In this document: positions 17,317 to 26,018 of the stretch, in pieces
Position numbering within the stretch: position 1 is the first letter of the stretch
Layout of the letters: every line of letters starts with the position of its first letter
Assembly: GCA_031267675.1 (NCBI GenBank)
Contig: JAIRYT010000051.1
Location: forward strand, 1 to 64,000
Direction: 5' to 3'
From: Treponema sp.
GTDB taxonomy: Bacteria; Spirochaetota; Spirochaetia; Treponematales; Breznakiellaceae
Length of the DNA: 64,000 nt
Position numbers and translations under genes: made by a program
The notes under the pieces: generated by a model
Told to the model about the DNA's origin: nothing
The model's input: the letters and a program-made list of their open reading frames with translations, nothing else
Databases searched by the model: none

Positions 17317-17817
17317 TTACGCCTGTTTATAAAGCATATCGATTGCCGGTTCCTTTACCAGAAGCACCGAGCACTTGGCCCCCACCATAATTTCGCGGTG
17401 GGCATGGGTAATAATATCGCGGGCGCTCCGGTCCTTTTCCCAGCCGCCCAGTACAATCAAATCGGCCTTTCGTTCATCGGCCGCCGCCAAAAGCTCCGTA
17501 TACACGGCGCCCCGGCGCATTTCCTTTTCAATCCGCACTCCCTTGGCGCGGGCAAGCTCTTCGACAAACGAAAGATAGCGCTCGCCGTTTGACTCAAGGC
17601 TTTTTTCGTATTCCTGGCTCTCTTCCTGTATAAAGATCTTGCTTAGGGTAAGCTGGCGGATCGTGGCGGTATCGACGACATACACCGCGGCCAGGCGGCA
17701 GCGGTACAGCTTGGCAAGCACAATCGCGTATTTTGCCGCCAGTATCGAAGCGTCGGAACCCGCGACCGCCACAACCACATTGGAAAAAAGCCCCTTAATC
17801 ATCGCACGCGGGTTCAT
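17317..17817 (-). CDS. Universal stress protein (UspA family)
   Basis: 166 residues with the Usp pattern: VVVAVAGSDASILAAKYAIVLAKLY at the start, a central ADLIVLGGWEKD, and C-terminal KCSVLLVKE. The canonical ATP-binding G-x2-G-x9-G-S/T is degenerate here (GGWEKDRSARDIITHAHREIMVGAKC), so nucleotide binding is doubtful. It lies between the V-ATPase subunit D gene and the J-domain gene, all on the minus strand. Confidence 0.85.
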   Translation of the reverse strand: MNPRAMIKGLFSNVVVAVAGSDASILAAKYAIVLAKLYRCRLAAVYVVDTATIRQLTLSKIFIQEESQEYEKSLESNGERYLSFVEELARAKGVRIEKEMRRGAVYTELLAAADERKADLIVLGGWEKDRSARDIITHAHREIMVGAKCSVLLVKEPAIDMLYKQA

Positions 17818-17889
17818 ACCGTCAGGACGAACCCCCTCCTTTTTGTTTGTTCGGACGTTAAGCCCGCGCGGACCGGCTCCCCTCAGGAG

Positions 17890-18513
17890 CTATTCTTTAC
17901 CGGCCTTTCGTTTTAACAGCTTGCTGGTAAAAAACGCGTCACGGTCCCGTTCTTCCAGCGCCGCTTCGATATAAATTTTCGTTTCCCGGGCGGTGGGAAT
18001 TACCATTTTTTCCAGCGCGTTCACCCGCCGCTGGGTCTTGCGCACCTCGCGGGCAAGCCGCCAGGCAATCGTTCTGACCGCCGCCAGCTCGGTCAAAACC
18101 TTTAACAACTCAAAGAATTCTAACACGGTTTCATCACATTCTGCAAATGAATTTGCGGGCGAATACTTTAATTCCACCTCGGGCAGCCGTACTTTGAGGC
18201 CCGGAAGGCTCATGCCCGCGACAAGGACCCGTTTTTCTTCAAGTTCGAAGCGGTAGTGTATACCCTGCGAGATACGGTCCGCCCGTTCCCGGCCCGCCGT
18301 AATCAACATGCGCCGCAGCGCGGGATACGCTGTCTCGATCCGCTTGTCCAGTTCCCGCTCCATAAGCTTTACCTGCTCAACCTTGCGCATAAGTTCCATT
18401 ACAAGGATTTCGCGCTTTTGGTTGAGCAGATCGTAGCCTTCTTCCGCCGTCTGGAGCCGCTCCCTGACCCGCAGGAGATTGCTTTTTGTGGGCGCTGCCT
18501 GTTCCCGTGCCAT
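17890..18513 (-). CDS. atpD: V-type ATPase subunit D (central stalk)
   Basis: 207 residues. It begins MAREQAAPTKSNLLRVRERLQTAEEGYDLL, the hallmark start of archaeal/V-type subunit D, and ends in a long helix (RRVNALEKMVIPTARETKIYIEAALEERDRDAFF), as needed for the rotor axle. ATG 18513 is chosen; the upstream TTG extension is rejected. A -10-like TATACT lies 7 bases before the ATG. All other V-ATPase subunits are at 34516-42508, so this essential rotor subunit is split from its operon by about 16 kb. Confidence 0.93.
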   Translation of the reverse strand: MAREQAAPTKSNLLRVRERLQTAEEGYDLLNQKREILVMELMRKVEQVKLMERELDKRIETAYPALRRMLITAGRERADRISQGIHYRFELEEKRVLVAGMSLPGLKVRLPEVELKYSPANSFAECDETVLEFFELLKVLTELAAVRTIAWRLAREVRKTQRRVNALEKMVIPTARETKIYIEAALEERDRDAFFTSKLLKRKAGKE

Positions 18514-18607
18514 TATGTAGAGTATACGCAATTTGGTAAAAATTTGTTAGTATAGAGTATAGTCGCCGGATCGAAGGCGGCTTACATTACAAGCCAGGAG
18601 CAAAAAG

Positions 18608-19432
18608 GTGCAATTCCTTCGCGACTTTGAAGCAAAAGAGCAGATTTTAGAAATCGGCCGGCGCATGTACGCCAAAAACTATGTCGCCGCCAATGACGGA
18701 AACATCACCTGTAAAACAGGGCCCGATACGATCTGGGCAACCCCTACCGGTGTTTCCAAAGGTTATATGAAGGCCGAAGAACTTGTTAAGATGCGGCTGG
18801 ACGGAACGGTTATCCAGCAGGGCCCGCTTAAGCCTTCGTCCGAAATAAAAATGCATCTGCGGGTATACAACGAAAATCCCGAAGTGTGCGGCGTCTGCCA
18901 CGCCCATCCGCCGGTGTCAACATCGTTTGCCATTGCGGGAATCAGCCTGGACAGGGCGATTTATCCGGAAGCCCTTGTCAACCTGGGAACGGTTCCCTGT
19001 GTCCATTATGCGGCGCCCGGCTCACAGGGCATTCCCGACTCGGTCGCCCCATATTGTAAAAGCCATAACGCGCTGCTTCTGGCAAACCACGGGGCGCTCG
19101 CCTGGGGTCCGACCCTCCTGGAATCGTGGTACCGGCTTGAATCGGTGGAACATTACGCGATGATTCTTATGTACACCGGAAACATCATCGGCAAAGCCAA
19201 TGTGCTTAGCTGCGATCAGGTGCGCGAACTGGTAAACATCAGGGAAAAGCTCGGCATACGCTCGGGCGGTCTGCCTTCCTGCTGTGTGCCGCAGGCGACA
19301 AACCTGACCGATGTCGGCGGCGCCCAGGCGCTTTGCCTGGCGGACGCGCCGGCCCGGAAAGATGTTTCCGCCGGGGATATAGAGCCGCTTGTCAGGGAAG
19401 TGCTCGCGGCGCTTCTTCCGGCGGCGAAATAA
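18608..19432 (+). CDS. Class II aldolase (fuculose-1-phosphate type) with BMC-like C-terminal peptide
   Basis: 274 residues; GTG start preceded by AGGAG. Zinc ligands of the class II aldolase/adducin fold are present: His98 and His100 (CHAHPP) and His161 (LLANHGAL). The catalytic acid is Glu79 (PSSEIKMH), and the phosphate-binding region is GNITCKTGPDTIWATPTGVSKG. After a linker (LADAPARKDVSAG) the last 18 residues, DIEPLVREVLAALLPAAK, form an amphipathic helix of the kind that targets enzymes into bacterial microcompartments. Candidate substrates are 5-deoxyribulose-1-phosphate, methylthioribulose-1-phosphate or fuculose-1-phosphate, giving DHAP plus an aldehyde. In other bacteria such an aldolase (Ald2) acts after MtnK and MtnA, which are encoded at 27039-29338. 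Confidence 0.85.
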   Translation: MQFLRDFEAKEQILEIGRRMYAKNYVAANDGNITCKTGPDTIWATPTGVSKGYMKAEELVKMRLDGTVIQQGPLKPSSEIKMHLRVYNENPEVCGVCHAHPPVSTSFAIAGISLDRAIYPEALVNLGTVPCVHYAAPGSQGIPDSVAPYCKSHNALLLANHGALAWGPTLLESWYRLESVEHYAMILMYTGNIIGKANVLSCDQVRELVNIREKLGIRSGGLPSCCVPQATNLTDVGGAQALCLADAPARKDVSAGDIEPLVREVLAALLPAAK

Positions 19433-19452
19433 AGTTACCGCGAAGGATACGA

Positions 19453-20835
19453 TCAGCCCATTTCCGAAAAGGCGACAAGCCGGACGCCGGTTTTTTCCGC
19501 CTCTTTTTTACATTTTTGGGTAAAGCCTTTTTTTGCAAAGAGGTAAAGAAACTTTTGTGTATACGCGAACAGCGCCGCCCGTTCGGCAAGGGTGTTCAAC
19601 ACGTCATGGGAAACAAGGCTGTTTGTCCATTTGCATTCCCCAAAAATCGCCGCCTGTTCCGCAAGGCAAAGAATATCAATTTCCGCCGCCTGTTTTCGTA
19701 CCGGATCGTTTCCCCACCACCGTCCCGACCGGGTAAATTGGACGGACAGTTTTCCTGCGGCGTTTTCGCGCCACAGCCACTGGGCGCATATATCTTCAAA
19801 AACACTCCCCATGAACGCGGGAATTTGCGGCTTAATCCGCTCCCATGCGTGTTCTGCCATGCCGCCGCGGACAAGGGCGCTGTTTTCCGGAATAAAACGG
19901 TACCAGAAACGAAACATACCGTCCGCCAGCCGGTAAAGGCTCTTTCGCCGGGATGCTTCACCAACCGGTTCTTCCCTAAGAACGATACCTAACGAAATAA
20001 GGTTTTTTAGGTACGATGACGCCGCGCCGCTTTCCATGCCCGTTCTGGAGGCGATTTCCGAAACTTTTGTACTCCCCGACGCGATTGCCCTGATAACCGC
20101 GTTATACAGCGCCGCTTCCCGCAGTTCCTGCTTGAGCAAATTTGACGGTTCTTCAAAAAGATACGATGAGGGATCCAAAAAATTCCGTTTTATGTTTTCT
20201 CCCAGGGACAGCTTCCCGTTGAACAGCGATACATACTGGGGAATACCCCCGGTAATGCCGTAAACAACAGCCGCATCTTCGCCGCTAAAACCCCGGCATA
20301 ATTCCCTGGTTTCAAAAAAATTAAACGCCGTGATCTTAAACTGGGCGGTACGCCTGCCGTAAAGCGGGCTTATATAGCCCAGTACCTGGTTTTCCATAAA
20401 CGACATGGATGAACCGCAGAGAATCAGCATAAGGGAAGCGCCTTTGAATTTATGATCTATCTGCCTTTGCAGAATTGAGGAAAATCCCCTGTAGGAAGCG
20501 GCAAGGTACGGATACTCGTCTATTACCAGGACGATTCGTTCTTTTTTTGCCAGGCCGTATATCTCGTCCAAAGCCGCCTGAAAATTCGCGAACACGGGAG
20601 CCTCGCCGCCGCCTGAGCGGGTAAAAGCCATGATACTGCGGCTAAAGCTTTCCAGATTTTCGGTGGTACTGGTTTCTTCGCCGGTAAAAAATATTGTCTT
20701 TTTGTTCCGGATAAATTCATTGATAAGCGTGGTTTTTCCTACCCGCCGCCGGCCGTAGATAACGGCGCATTCAAAATTCCCGCCCGCATAAAGCTCGTTA
20801 AGTCTGTCTAATTCTTTTTTTCGCCCGATAAACAC
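19453..20835 (-). CDS. AAA-type ATPase with C-terminal DUF234-like nuclease domain
   Basis: About 460 residues from GTG 20835 (GGGAG upstream; starts FIGRKKELDRLNELY). P-loop VIYGRRRVGKTTLINEF, Walker B IVLVIDEYPYLA, sensor-like ILCGSSMSFME, then a winged-helix region and a C-terminal domain with KQAAEIDILCLAEQAAIFGECKW, a PD-(D/E)xK-like core (E-x-D, then E-C-K). This is the archaeal-type ATPase/DUF234 family, thought to act on DNA or in defence or self-mobility, but experimentally unclear. A 13-bp perfect palindrome sits immediately upstream. Confidence 0.8.
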   Translation of the reverse strand: MFIGRKKELDRLNELYAGGNFECAVIYGRRRVGKTTLINEFIRNKKTIFFTGEETSTTENLESFSRSIMAFTRSGGGEAPVFANFQAALDEIYGLAKKERIVLVIDEYPYLAASYRGFSSILQRQIDHKFKGASLMLILCGSSMSFMENQVLGYISPLYGRRTAQFKITAFNFFETRELCRGFSGEDAAVVYGITGGIPQYVSLFNGKLSLGENIKRNFLDPSSYLFEEPSNLLKQELREAALYNAVIRAIASGSTKVSEIASRTGMESGAASSYLKNLISLGIVLREEPVGEASRRKSLYRLADGMFRFWYRFIPENSALVRGGMAEHAWERIKPQIPAFMGSVFEDICAQWLWRENAAGKLSVQFTRSGRWWGNDPVRKQAAEIDILCLAEQAAIFGECKWTNSLVSHDVLNTLAERAALFAYTQKFLYLFAKKGFTQKCKKEAEKTGVRLVAFSEMG

Positions 20836-20846
20836 AGCCCGCTCCC

Positions 20847-20880
20847 TATAATTTAGTAAGTTACGATTTACTAAATTATA
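20847..20880. promoter_or_regulatory. 13-bp inverted repeat upstream of the DUF234 ATPase
   Basis: TATAATTTAGTAA (20847-20859) and TTACTAAATTATA (20868-20880) are perfectly complementary with an 8-base loop. A third TTACTAAAT follows at 20883. TTTACTAAA at 20867-20875 is identical to the boxes around the lacI-type gene, so this may be an operator of the same regulator or an autoregulatory site. Confidence 0.6.
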
Positions 20881-20935
20881 ACTTACTAAATCCCGAATGT
20901 CAACCGCGCTGCGCCTTTGTCCTTTGTGTTGCCGG

Positions 20936-21814
20936 TTAAAAGACTTCCCCGGCCAGGGGTATCGCTTCCATGGCGCCTTTCCGGGAAACCGCCAAAGACG
21001 CGGCTTTGGACGCGGCGCGCATGGCATCCCCTACCGAAAGATTTTTACAGCGGGCGGCGATAAAGTAGCCGGTAAAGGTGTCCCCGGCGCCCACCGTATC
21101 GACAACCGGTACGTCAAGAACGGCCGCCTGTTCCCTGATTTTACCGGAACCGTAGTAAGCGCCTTCTTTACCGGCGGTAAGAATAATTTCGGCGCGGGGA
21201 AACCGGCCGGTCAGCTTGTCCAGAACCGCCGGCAGCGCTTCCGCCGGGGCGGACGCCATGGCCGCGCCTTCTATTTCGTTGACAAAAAAAAGATCCACCA
21301 AATCCAGGGGAAGCTCCTCTACCGCCTGCGTATAGGGCGAAGGGTTAAAACAAATCCGCAGTCCCCGCCTTCCCGCCGCCTTCATAATTTCGCCCAAATG
21401 GGATATTTCATTCTGCAGCACAATAAGATCGCCCCGGTCAAAAACTTCGATAACGGCGTGAATTTCTTCCGCCGTAACGGCCCTGTTTCCCCCGCCAAAA
21501 AGAAAAATCCCGTTCTGCCTGTTTTTGTCAATCTGGATAATGGCCTGTCCGGTGGCCCCTTCGTAACGGATTACCTGATCCGTATTGACCCCGTACGAAT
21601 TGAGCAGCGTCAAAAGAAATTCCCCGTCCGCGCCAATCTTTCCCGCCATGTATACCGGAAGCCCCGCCTTTGCCAGAGCTGCGGCCTGATTCGCGCCCTT
21701 TCCCCCGGCGCTCTTTAGAAGGCCGGTGCTGGCGATAGTTTCGCCGGGGGTAACAAGATGATCGACGAAAAAAGTCAGGTCGATATTGATGGAACCAAAA
21801 ACAAGTATTTTCAC
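20936..21814 (-). CDS. Ribokinase-family (PfkB) sugar kinase
   Basis: 292 residues; GTG start with AAGGAG. N-terminal VFGSINIDLTFFVD, sugar-binding GGKGANQAAALAKAG, and the C-terminal catalytic motif DTVGAGDTFTGYF define the ribokinase family. Substrate choice between ribose, 2-deoxyribose and related pentoses cannot be read reliably; the Asn/Asp of SINID are as in ribokinases. Either ribose or deoxyribose would fit: deoxyribose-5-phosphate is the substrate of DeoC, encoded at 59810. It lies directly downstream of the LacI regulator, 46 bases away. Confidence 0.88.
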   Translation of the reverse strand: MKILVFGSINIDLTFFVDHLVTPGETIASTGLLKSAGGKGANQAAALAKAGLPVYMAGKIGADGEFLLTLLNSYGVNTDQVIRYEGATGQAIIQIDKNRQNGIFLFGGGNRAVTAEEIHAVIEVFDRGDLIVLQNEISHLGEIMKAAGRRGLRICFNPSPYTQAVEELPLDLVDLFFVNEIEGAAMASAPAEALPAVLDKLTGRFPRAEIILTAGKEGAYYGSGKIREQAAVLDVPVVDTVGAGDTFTGYFIAARCKNLSVGDAMRAASKAASLAVSRKGAMEAIPLAGEVF

Positions 21815-21860
21815 GGGAATCTCCTTGGGTCCGCCGGATGATCCGCGCCGTATTTACACC

Positions 21861-22898
21861 TCATATTTTTTTTACGCTGTCGCGGACAACCAGTTTTCCG
21901 GCGACCAGTATGTTTTCCGGCGCGCTTTCTTTAAAGCTGCTGATGCGCTCCACCACTTTTTCAAGCGCCCGTTCCCCAATTTGGTGATTGGCAACCCGGA
22001 TCGTGGTAAGGGGCGGATCGGGCAGGCTGCTTGAGGGCAGATCGTCAAAACCCACAATGCTCACATCCTCCGGAATGCGGTAATTGTGCTCCTTGAGCGC
22101 CTTCATGCAGGCGTAGGCTATTGTATCGTTCATGCAAAAAAAGGCCGAAGGCTGGGCGCTGTTTTTTTTAAGATATTTATTCATATCCACGATTGCCCGA
22201 TCATAGGCCGGGTCAACGGTAATAATAAATTTTTCCTGGACGGGCAGCGAAAAATAATCCATAGCCTCCCTAAAGCCGAATTCCCGCATGGTAAAATTTC
22301 TGGTGGCAAGCCCTCCCTTGACCAGCCCTATGTTCCGGTGGCCGTTTTTGTACAAATGCTGAATGGCTTTAAAAACTCCGTCCATGTTATCCATGTCGAT
22401 ACAATCATAAACCGAAAAGGGAAAGTACGTGTCAATAAAAACGACCGGTTTTGTAAGTACGGTAAAAAAATCAACTTCATGGGCGTTGAGCTCCGTTCCC
22501 AGAATAATAAGCCCGTCCACGATGGTTTCGCGGTGCGCGTCTATAATTTCTTCTACGGGAACCCGGTTAAAAAACGAAACTTCCAGCTTGTATCCGCGTT
22601 TTTTGGCGGCGGCCTCAATTCCTTCCATGTACTCGGTAATAAACGCGTTATGCCGTTCGTTGACAATATGACCGTGGGTTGCGATTTTTAACAGCTTGAC
22701 GGTGATGCTTTCGTTTGTATCGCTTTGAAGATTTACCGCCGTTTTATAGCCCATGTCCACCGCAATGGCAATAATTTTTTGCCGTACTTCGGCGCTGATT
22801 CCCGGCTTGTTGTTGAGCGCCAGCGATACGGCCGAGGGAGAAACCCTGGCAGCCTTTGCGATGTCGATTATGCGTGCAGCCATTCCTTGGTATACCAT
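21861..22898 (-). CDS. LacI-family transcriptional regulator
   Basis: 345 residues. The helix-turn-helix IIDIAKAARVSPSAVSLALNNKPGISAEVRQKI is followed by a periplasmic-binding-protein-like sensor domain (GLIILGTELNAHEVDFF, NDTIAYACMKALKEHNYRIPEDVSIVGFDD). It should sense a sugar or sugar phosphate and repress the divergent import/catabolism operon. The first ATG (22898) has little Shine-Dalgarno sequence; the second (22883, MAARIID) has AAGGA very close, so the start is uncertain by five residues. It heads the cluster lacI-pfkB-DUF234 ATPase. Confidence 0.92.
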   Translation of the reverse strand: MVYQGMAARIIDIAKAARVSPSAVSLALNNKPGISAEVRQKIIAIAVDMGYKTAVNLQSDTNESITVKLLKIATHGHIVNERHNAFITEYMEGIEAAAKKRGYKLEVSFFNRVPVEEIIDAHRETIVDGLIILGTELNAHEVDFFTVLTKPVVFIDTYFPFSVYDCIDMDNMDGVFKAIQHLYKNGHRNIGLVKGGLATRNFTMREFGFREAMDYFSLPVQEKFIITVDPAYDRAIVDMNKYLKKNSAQPSAFFCMNDTIAYACMKALKEHNYRIPEDVSIVGFDDLPSSSLPDPPLTTIRVANHQIGERALEKVVERISSFKESAPENILVAGKLVVRDSVKKI

Positions 22899-22901
22899 TA
22901 T

Positions 22902-23116
22902 TTTACTAAAAGATCAATCAAAAAAGCGAAACTGCTAAAAAAAATCTTAAAATTTTAGGAAATTTACTAAAAAAACATGGCCGCCGGCTGATTTTTGGAG
23001 ATATTTATGCCAATTTACGCCAATATCAAAAATATTTCTTGACACTTCGAAGTGAAAGCCTTTATACTGATTGAGAGATAAAAAGTGGTTTACTAAAACT
23101 ACTAAAATTTTTTAGT
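22902..23116. promoter_or_regulatory. Divergent control region with TTTACTAAA boxes
   Basis: The box TTTACTAAA occurs at 22902-22910, 22963-22971 and 23089-23097. The perfect dyad ACTAAAATTTTTTAGT is at 23101-23116. The first lies just before the regulator start and the last two lie downstream of the importer promoter. The pattern suggests repression, with possible looping, by the LacI-type protein. The interval 22899-23255 holds no gene. Confidence 0.6.
23039..23068 (+). promoter_or_regulatory. Promoter of the sugar importer-mtnKA operon
   Basis: A perfect -35 TTGACA (23039-23044), 18 bp, and -10 TATACT (23063-23068). The start codon is ~185 bases further on and is preceded by AGGAGAGG, giving a long leader that includes operator-like boxes. 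Confidence 0.7.
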
Positions 23117-23255
23117 TGCTTCTATAATGGTGATTGCGCATTTTGAAACGGCTAAAAGGGGGTGTGTTTGACAAATATCACGCTTTATGCAATCGTAAAA
23201 TCCAGTTTTAAACCGGATAGTTTTTTTTAAAGAACCTTTAGTAAGGAGAGGAAAA

Positions 23256-24389
23256 ATGAAGAAAATTATTTTTGGCGCCCTTGCGGCACTTCTTGTTTTT
23301 ACCGTCGCGGGATGCGGCGGCGGGTCGACGACGGGTTCCGGCAACGCGGAACTTGACGCCCTGCTTGTCAAATATTTTCCCGATCAAATGAAAGACGGCG
23401 CCGTCAAGATAGCGGTTGTCCGCAACCTTAATGCCGGCGACCATACCCAGCAGTTCCTGGACGGATGCGTATCCGAAGGAGTCGCGATGGGCTTTATTGT
23501 CGACACCTTTGTCACCAACGGCGATAACGCCCAGTGCCAGGAAACCCTGGCCCAGGTGATCCAAAAGGACTATGACGGGATCATTCTTTCCCACGGAGAA
23601 GCGGGCTATACCTACGACGCCCTTAAACCCGCCGTGGACAAGGGTATGAAGGTAGTTACCTTTGACTCGGTTCCCTATCTGAACGGCGACCCCAACGGAA
23701 CCATTCTTACCGGCGTAACCAGTACCGCCCAGGAAGACTATAAGCTTGCCGAACTTTCACTTGCCTCCATAGTGGAGAATTTCCCCGCCAACAGGCAGCC
23801 GATCAAAGTAGTGCGCGCGTGGATGGGCCCCGGCGTTCCTCCCCTGGATCGCCGCCAGACCATTTACGACCGCTATGTCCAGGAAGGAAAGATCGTAGAA
23901 GTGGCTCCGGTAGGCCCGGTAGATTCTTCCAATCCCCGGGGCGGCACCCAGGATTCCTTTGCCGCGGTTCTTCCCCGTTTTGCCCCCGGTTCCGTGGACG
24001 CCATTTGGGGTTCCTATGACGAATTGGCCAAGGGCTGCCTTCAGGCGCTGGATGAAGCGGGCCGCAAGGACATACTGCTTATGTCCATCGATATTTCAAA
24101 CGACGATATCAACCTGATGTTGTCTCATCCGGATGTATGGGTTTCTACCGCCGCGGTCGATCCCAAACTTATCGGCATTGCCGACATGCGGCTTCTTGCC
24201 GCCAAGTTTGCCGGCGAATCAACTCCGGACACCTACAATCTGGACGCCCAGAGCGTAAAGACGACACAGCTTAATTCATCCATCGATATGACCAACATCG
24301 CCACCGTGGTGCCCGGCTGGGGCCAGGAACAGGGCGTATACGACGGTTATGCCTGGATGGCGGAACTTAAAGCGGCCGTTAAAAAATAG
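23256..24389 (+). CDS. Sugar ABC transporter substrate-binding lipoprotein
   Basis: 377 residues. Lipoprotein signal ending FTVAGC (Cys 20ish). The mature protein has the periplasmic sugar-binding fold of the ribose/galactose class (VKIAVVRNLNAGDHTQQFLDGC, DYDGIILSHGEAGYTYDALKPAVDKGMKVVTFDS, VDAIWGSYDELAKGCLQALDEAG). The ligand is not deducible from motifs. The operon also encodes MtnK and MtnA, which suggests 5-methylthioribose, 5-deoxyribose or a related nucleoside sugar. A terminator-like hairpin downstream probably raises its level relative to the ATPase. Confidence 0.9.
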   Translation: MKKIIFGALAALLVFTVAGCGGGSTTGSGNAELDALLVKYFPDQMKDGAVKIAVVRNLNAGDHTQQFLDGCVSEGVAMGFIVDTFVTNGDNAQCQETLAQVIQKDYDGIILSHGEAGYTYDALKPAVDKGMKVVTFDSVPYLNGDPNGTILTGVTSTAQEDYKLAELSLASIVENFPANRQPIKVVRAWMGPGVPPLDRRQTIYDRYVQEGKIVEVAPVGPVDSSNPRGGTQDSFAAVLPRFAPGSVDAIWGSYDELAKGCLQALDEAGRKDILLMSIDISNDDINLMLSHPDVWVSTAAVDPKLIGIADMRLLAAKFAGESTPDTYNLDAQSVKTTQLNSSIDMTNIATVVPGWGQEQGVYDGYAWMAELKAAVKK

Positions 24390-24428
24390 GCCGTCACGCC
24401 GGTTTTAAAACGGCATGACAAGGATGTC

Positions 24429-24460
24429 AAGGCCCGATCCCGCAAAGACCGGGCCTTTTT
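24429..24460 (+). terminator. Intra-operon hairpin terminator/attenuator
   Basis: AAGGCCCG (24429-24436) pairs with CGGGCCTT (24450-24457), followed by a T-run. It lies between the binding-protein and ATPase genes, the usual place for partial termination or 3' end protection. Confidence 0.75.
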
Positions 24461-24494
24461 ATCCGGCGATCCCCGGGATCATAAAGAGGGTAAA

Positions 24495-26018
24495 GTGGAA
24501 GCGCAGAACAAATCAACCCTGAATATGCGGGATATTTCGATTGAGTTTCCCGGTGTCAAAGCGCTTTCCCATGTTAATTTTAACATGGAAAGCGGCAGGA
24601 TTTACGCCCTTATCGGGGCCAACGGCGCGGGAAAATCAACGCTGATGAAGGTGCTGTCCGGCGTAAACAGCCACTACCGCGGACAGGTTTTAATCAACGG
24701 AAAAGAAGTGGAAATCCGTTCCCCCAAAGCCGCCAAGGAACTGGGTATCGAAATCGTATACCAGGAAGTTGATGTAGCGCTTACCCCTACGCTTTCGGTG
24801 GCGGAAAATATCATGACCAATGTGCTGGTCAATAAAATGGGAAAGAAACAGTTTGTAAACTGGAACAGTCTGCGTAAATCCGCGGGCGAGGCGCTGGCGC
24901 GTCTTGGGGTTGATATCGATGTGCGAAAGCCAGTTTCCGGTTTAAGTCTGGCGGAAAAACAAATGGTGCTCCTGGCCAGCGCCGCCCGCGAACGCTGCAA
25001 ATTTTTGGTTCTTGACGAACCCACCGCCCCGCTTTCCAACACGGAAACAAAAAATCTTTTTAAAGTGGTGCGCGTCCTGGCAAAAGAAGAAAATGTAGGA
25101 ATTGTTTTTATTTCGCACCGGCTGCCGGAACTTTTTGAAATTTGCGAACATATTACGATCATGAGGGATGCCCAGGTGGTAAAAGACATGGACATTACCC
25201 CCGACCTTTCTGTCAATCAGATAATTGAATATATGCTGGGCCGTAAATTTGACGAGGTCTATGAAAAGAAAACCGTCCCCATCGGCAAGGTGCTTTTGGA
25301 GTTAAACAACCTTACCGAGGCGGAAGGCCGTATTAAAAACATCTGTCTTACGGTACGCAGGGGCGAAATCGCGGGAATCGCCGGACTGGTGGGAGCGGGA
25401 AAAACCGAACTTTGCAAAACCATATTCGGCGCGTACCGCAGTTCTTCCGGCGAGGTGCTCCTTGACGGAAAAAATATTACTCCGCGCTCGCCCTTTCAGG
25501 CGGTAAAGCGCGGACTGGCGCTGGTTCCGGAAGAACGGCGTAAAGAAGGAATCATTGTCCTTGATCCGGTATATGCCAATATTACCATTTCCGCCCTGCA
25601 AAAGTTTCTTAATGTGTTCCGCTTTGTCGTCAAACGCCGCCAGATTGCCGTTACCCAAAAAATGATAACGGAACTGGGAATTAAAACCCCCTCGGAAACA
25701 CAAATTCTTGCCAACCTTTCAGGAGGCAACCAGCAAAAAGTAGTCGTGGGAAAATGGCTTGTATCCGACGCGGATGTGTATATTTTTGACGAGCCCGCCA
25801 AGGGAGTTGATGTTGGGGCCAAAAGGGATATCTTTAAACTTATTGAAGATCTGGCCGCTCAGGGCAAGGGGATTATTTACACCTCGTGCGAGTTTTCAGA
25901 GATTATGGCGATTGCCGACAGGGTCTATGTGATGTATGACGGCGAAATTGTTAAAGAAGTAGCGGTGTCACAGTCCAGTGAAAAAGAACTGCTCTATTAT
26001 TCAACCGGAGGTAATTGA
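24495..26018 (+). CDS. Sugar ABC transporter ATP-binding protein (RbsA/MglA type)
   Basis: 507 residues; GTG start. Two fused nucleotide-binding domains, as usual in this class. First: Walker A GANGAGKSTLMK, signature LSLAEKQMV, Walker B FLVLDEPTAPLS. Second: divergent P-loop GLVGAGKTELCKTIFG, strong signature LSGGNQQKVVVGKW, and DVYIFDEPAKGVD. It energises import with the permease at 26015 (4-base overlap). Confidence 0.94.
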   Translation: MEAQNKSTLNMRDISIEFPGVKALSHVNFNMESGRIYALIGANGAGKSTLMKVLSGVNSHYRGQVLINGKEVEIRSPKAAKELGIEIVYQEVDVALTPTLSVAENIMTNVLVNKMGKKQFVNWNSLRKSAGEALARLGVDIDVRKPVSGLSLAEKQMVLLASAARERCKFLVLDEPTAPLSNTETKNLFKVVRVLAKEENVGIVFISHRLPELFEICEHITIMRDAQVVKDMDITPDLSVNQIIEYMLGRKFDEVYEKKTVPIGKVLLELNNLTEAEGRIKNICLTVRRGEIAGIAGLVGAGKTELCKTIFGAYRSSSGEVLLDGKNITPRSPFQAVKRGLALVPEERRKEGIIVLDPVYANITISALQKFLNVFRFVVKRRQIAVTQKMITELGIKTPSETQILANLSGGNQQKVVVGKWLVSDADVYIFDEPAKGVDVGAKRDIFKLIEDLAAQGKGIIYTSCEFSEIMAIADRVYVMYDGEIVKEVAVSQSSEKELLYYSTGGN

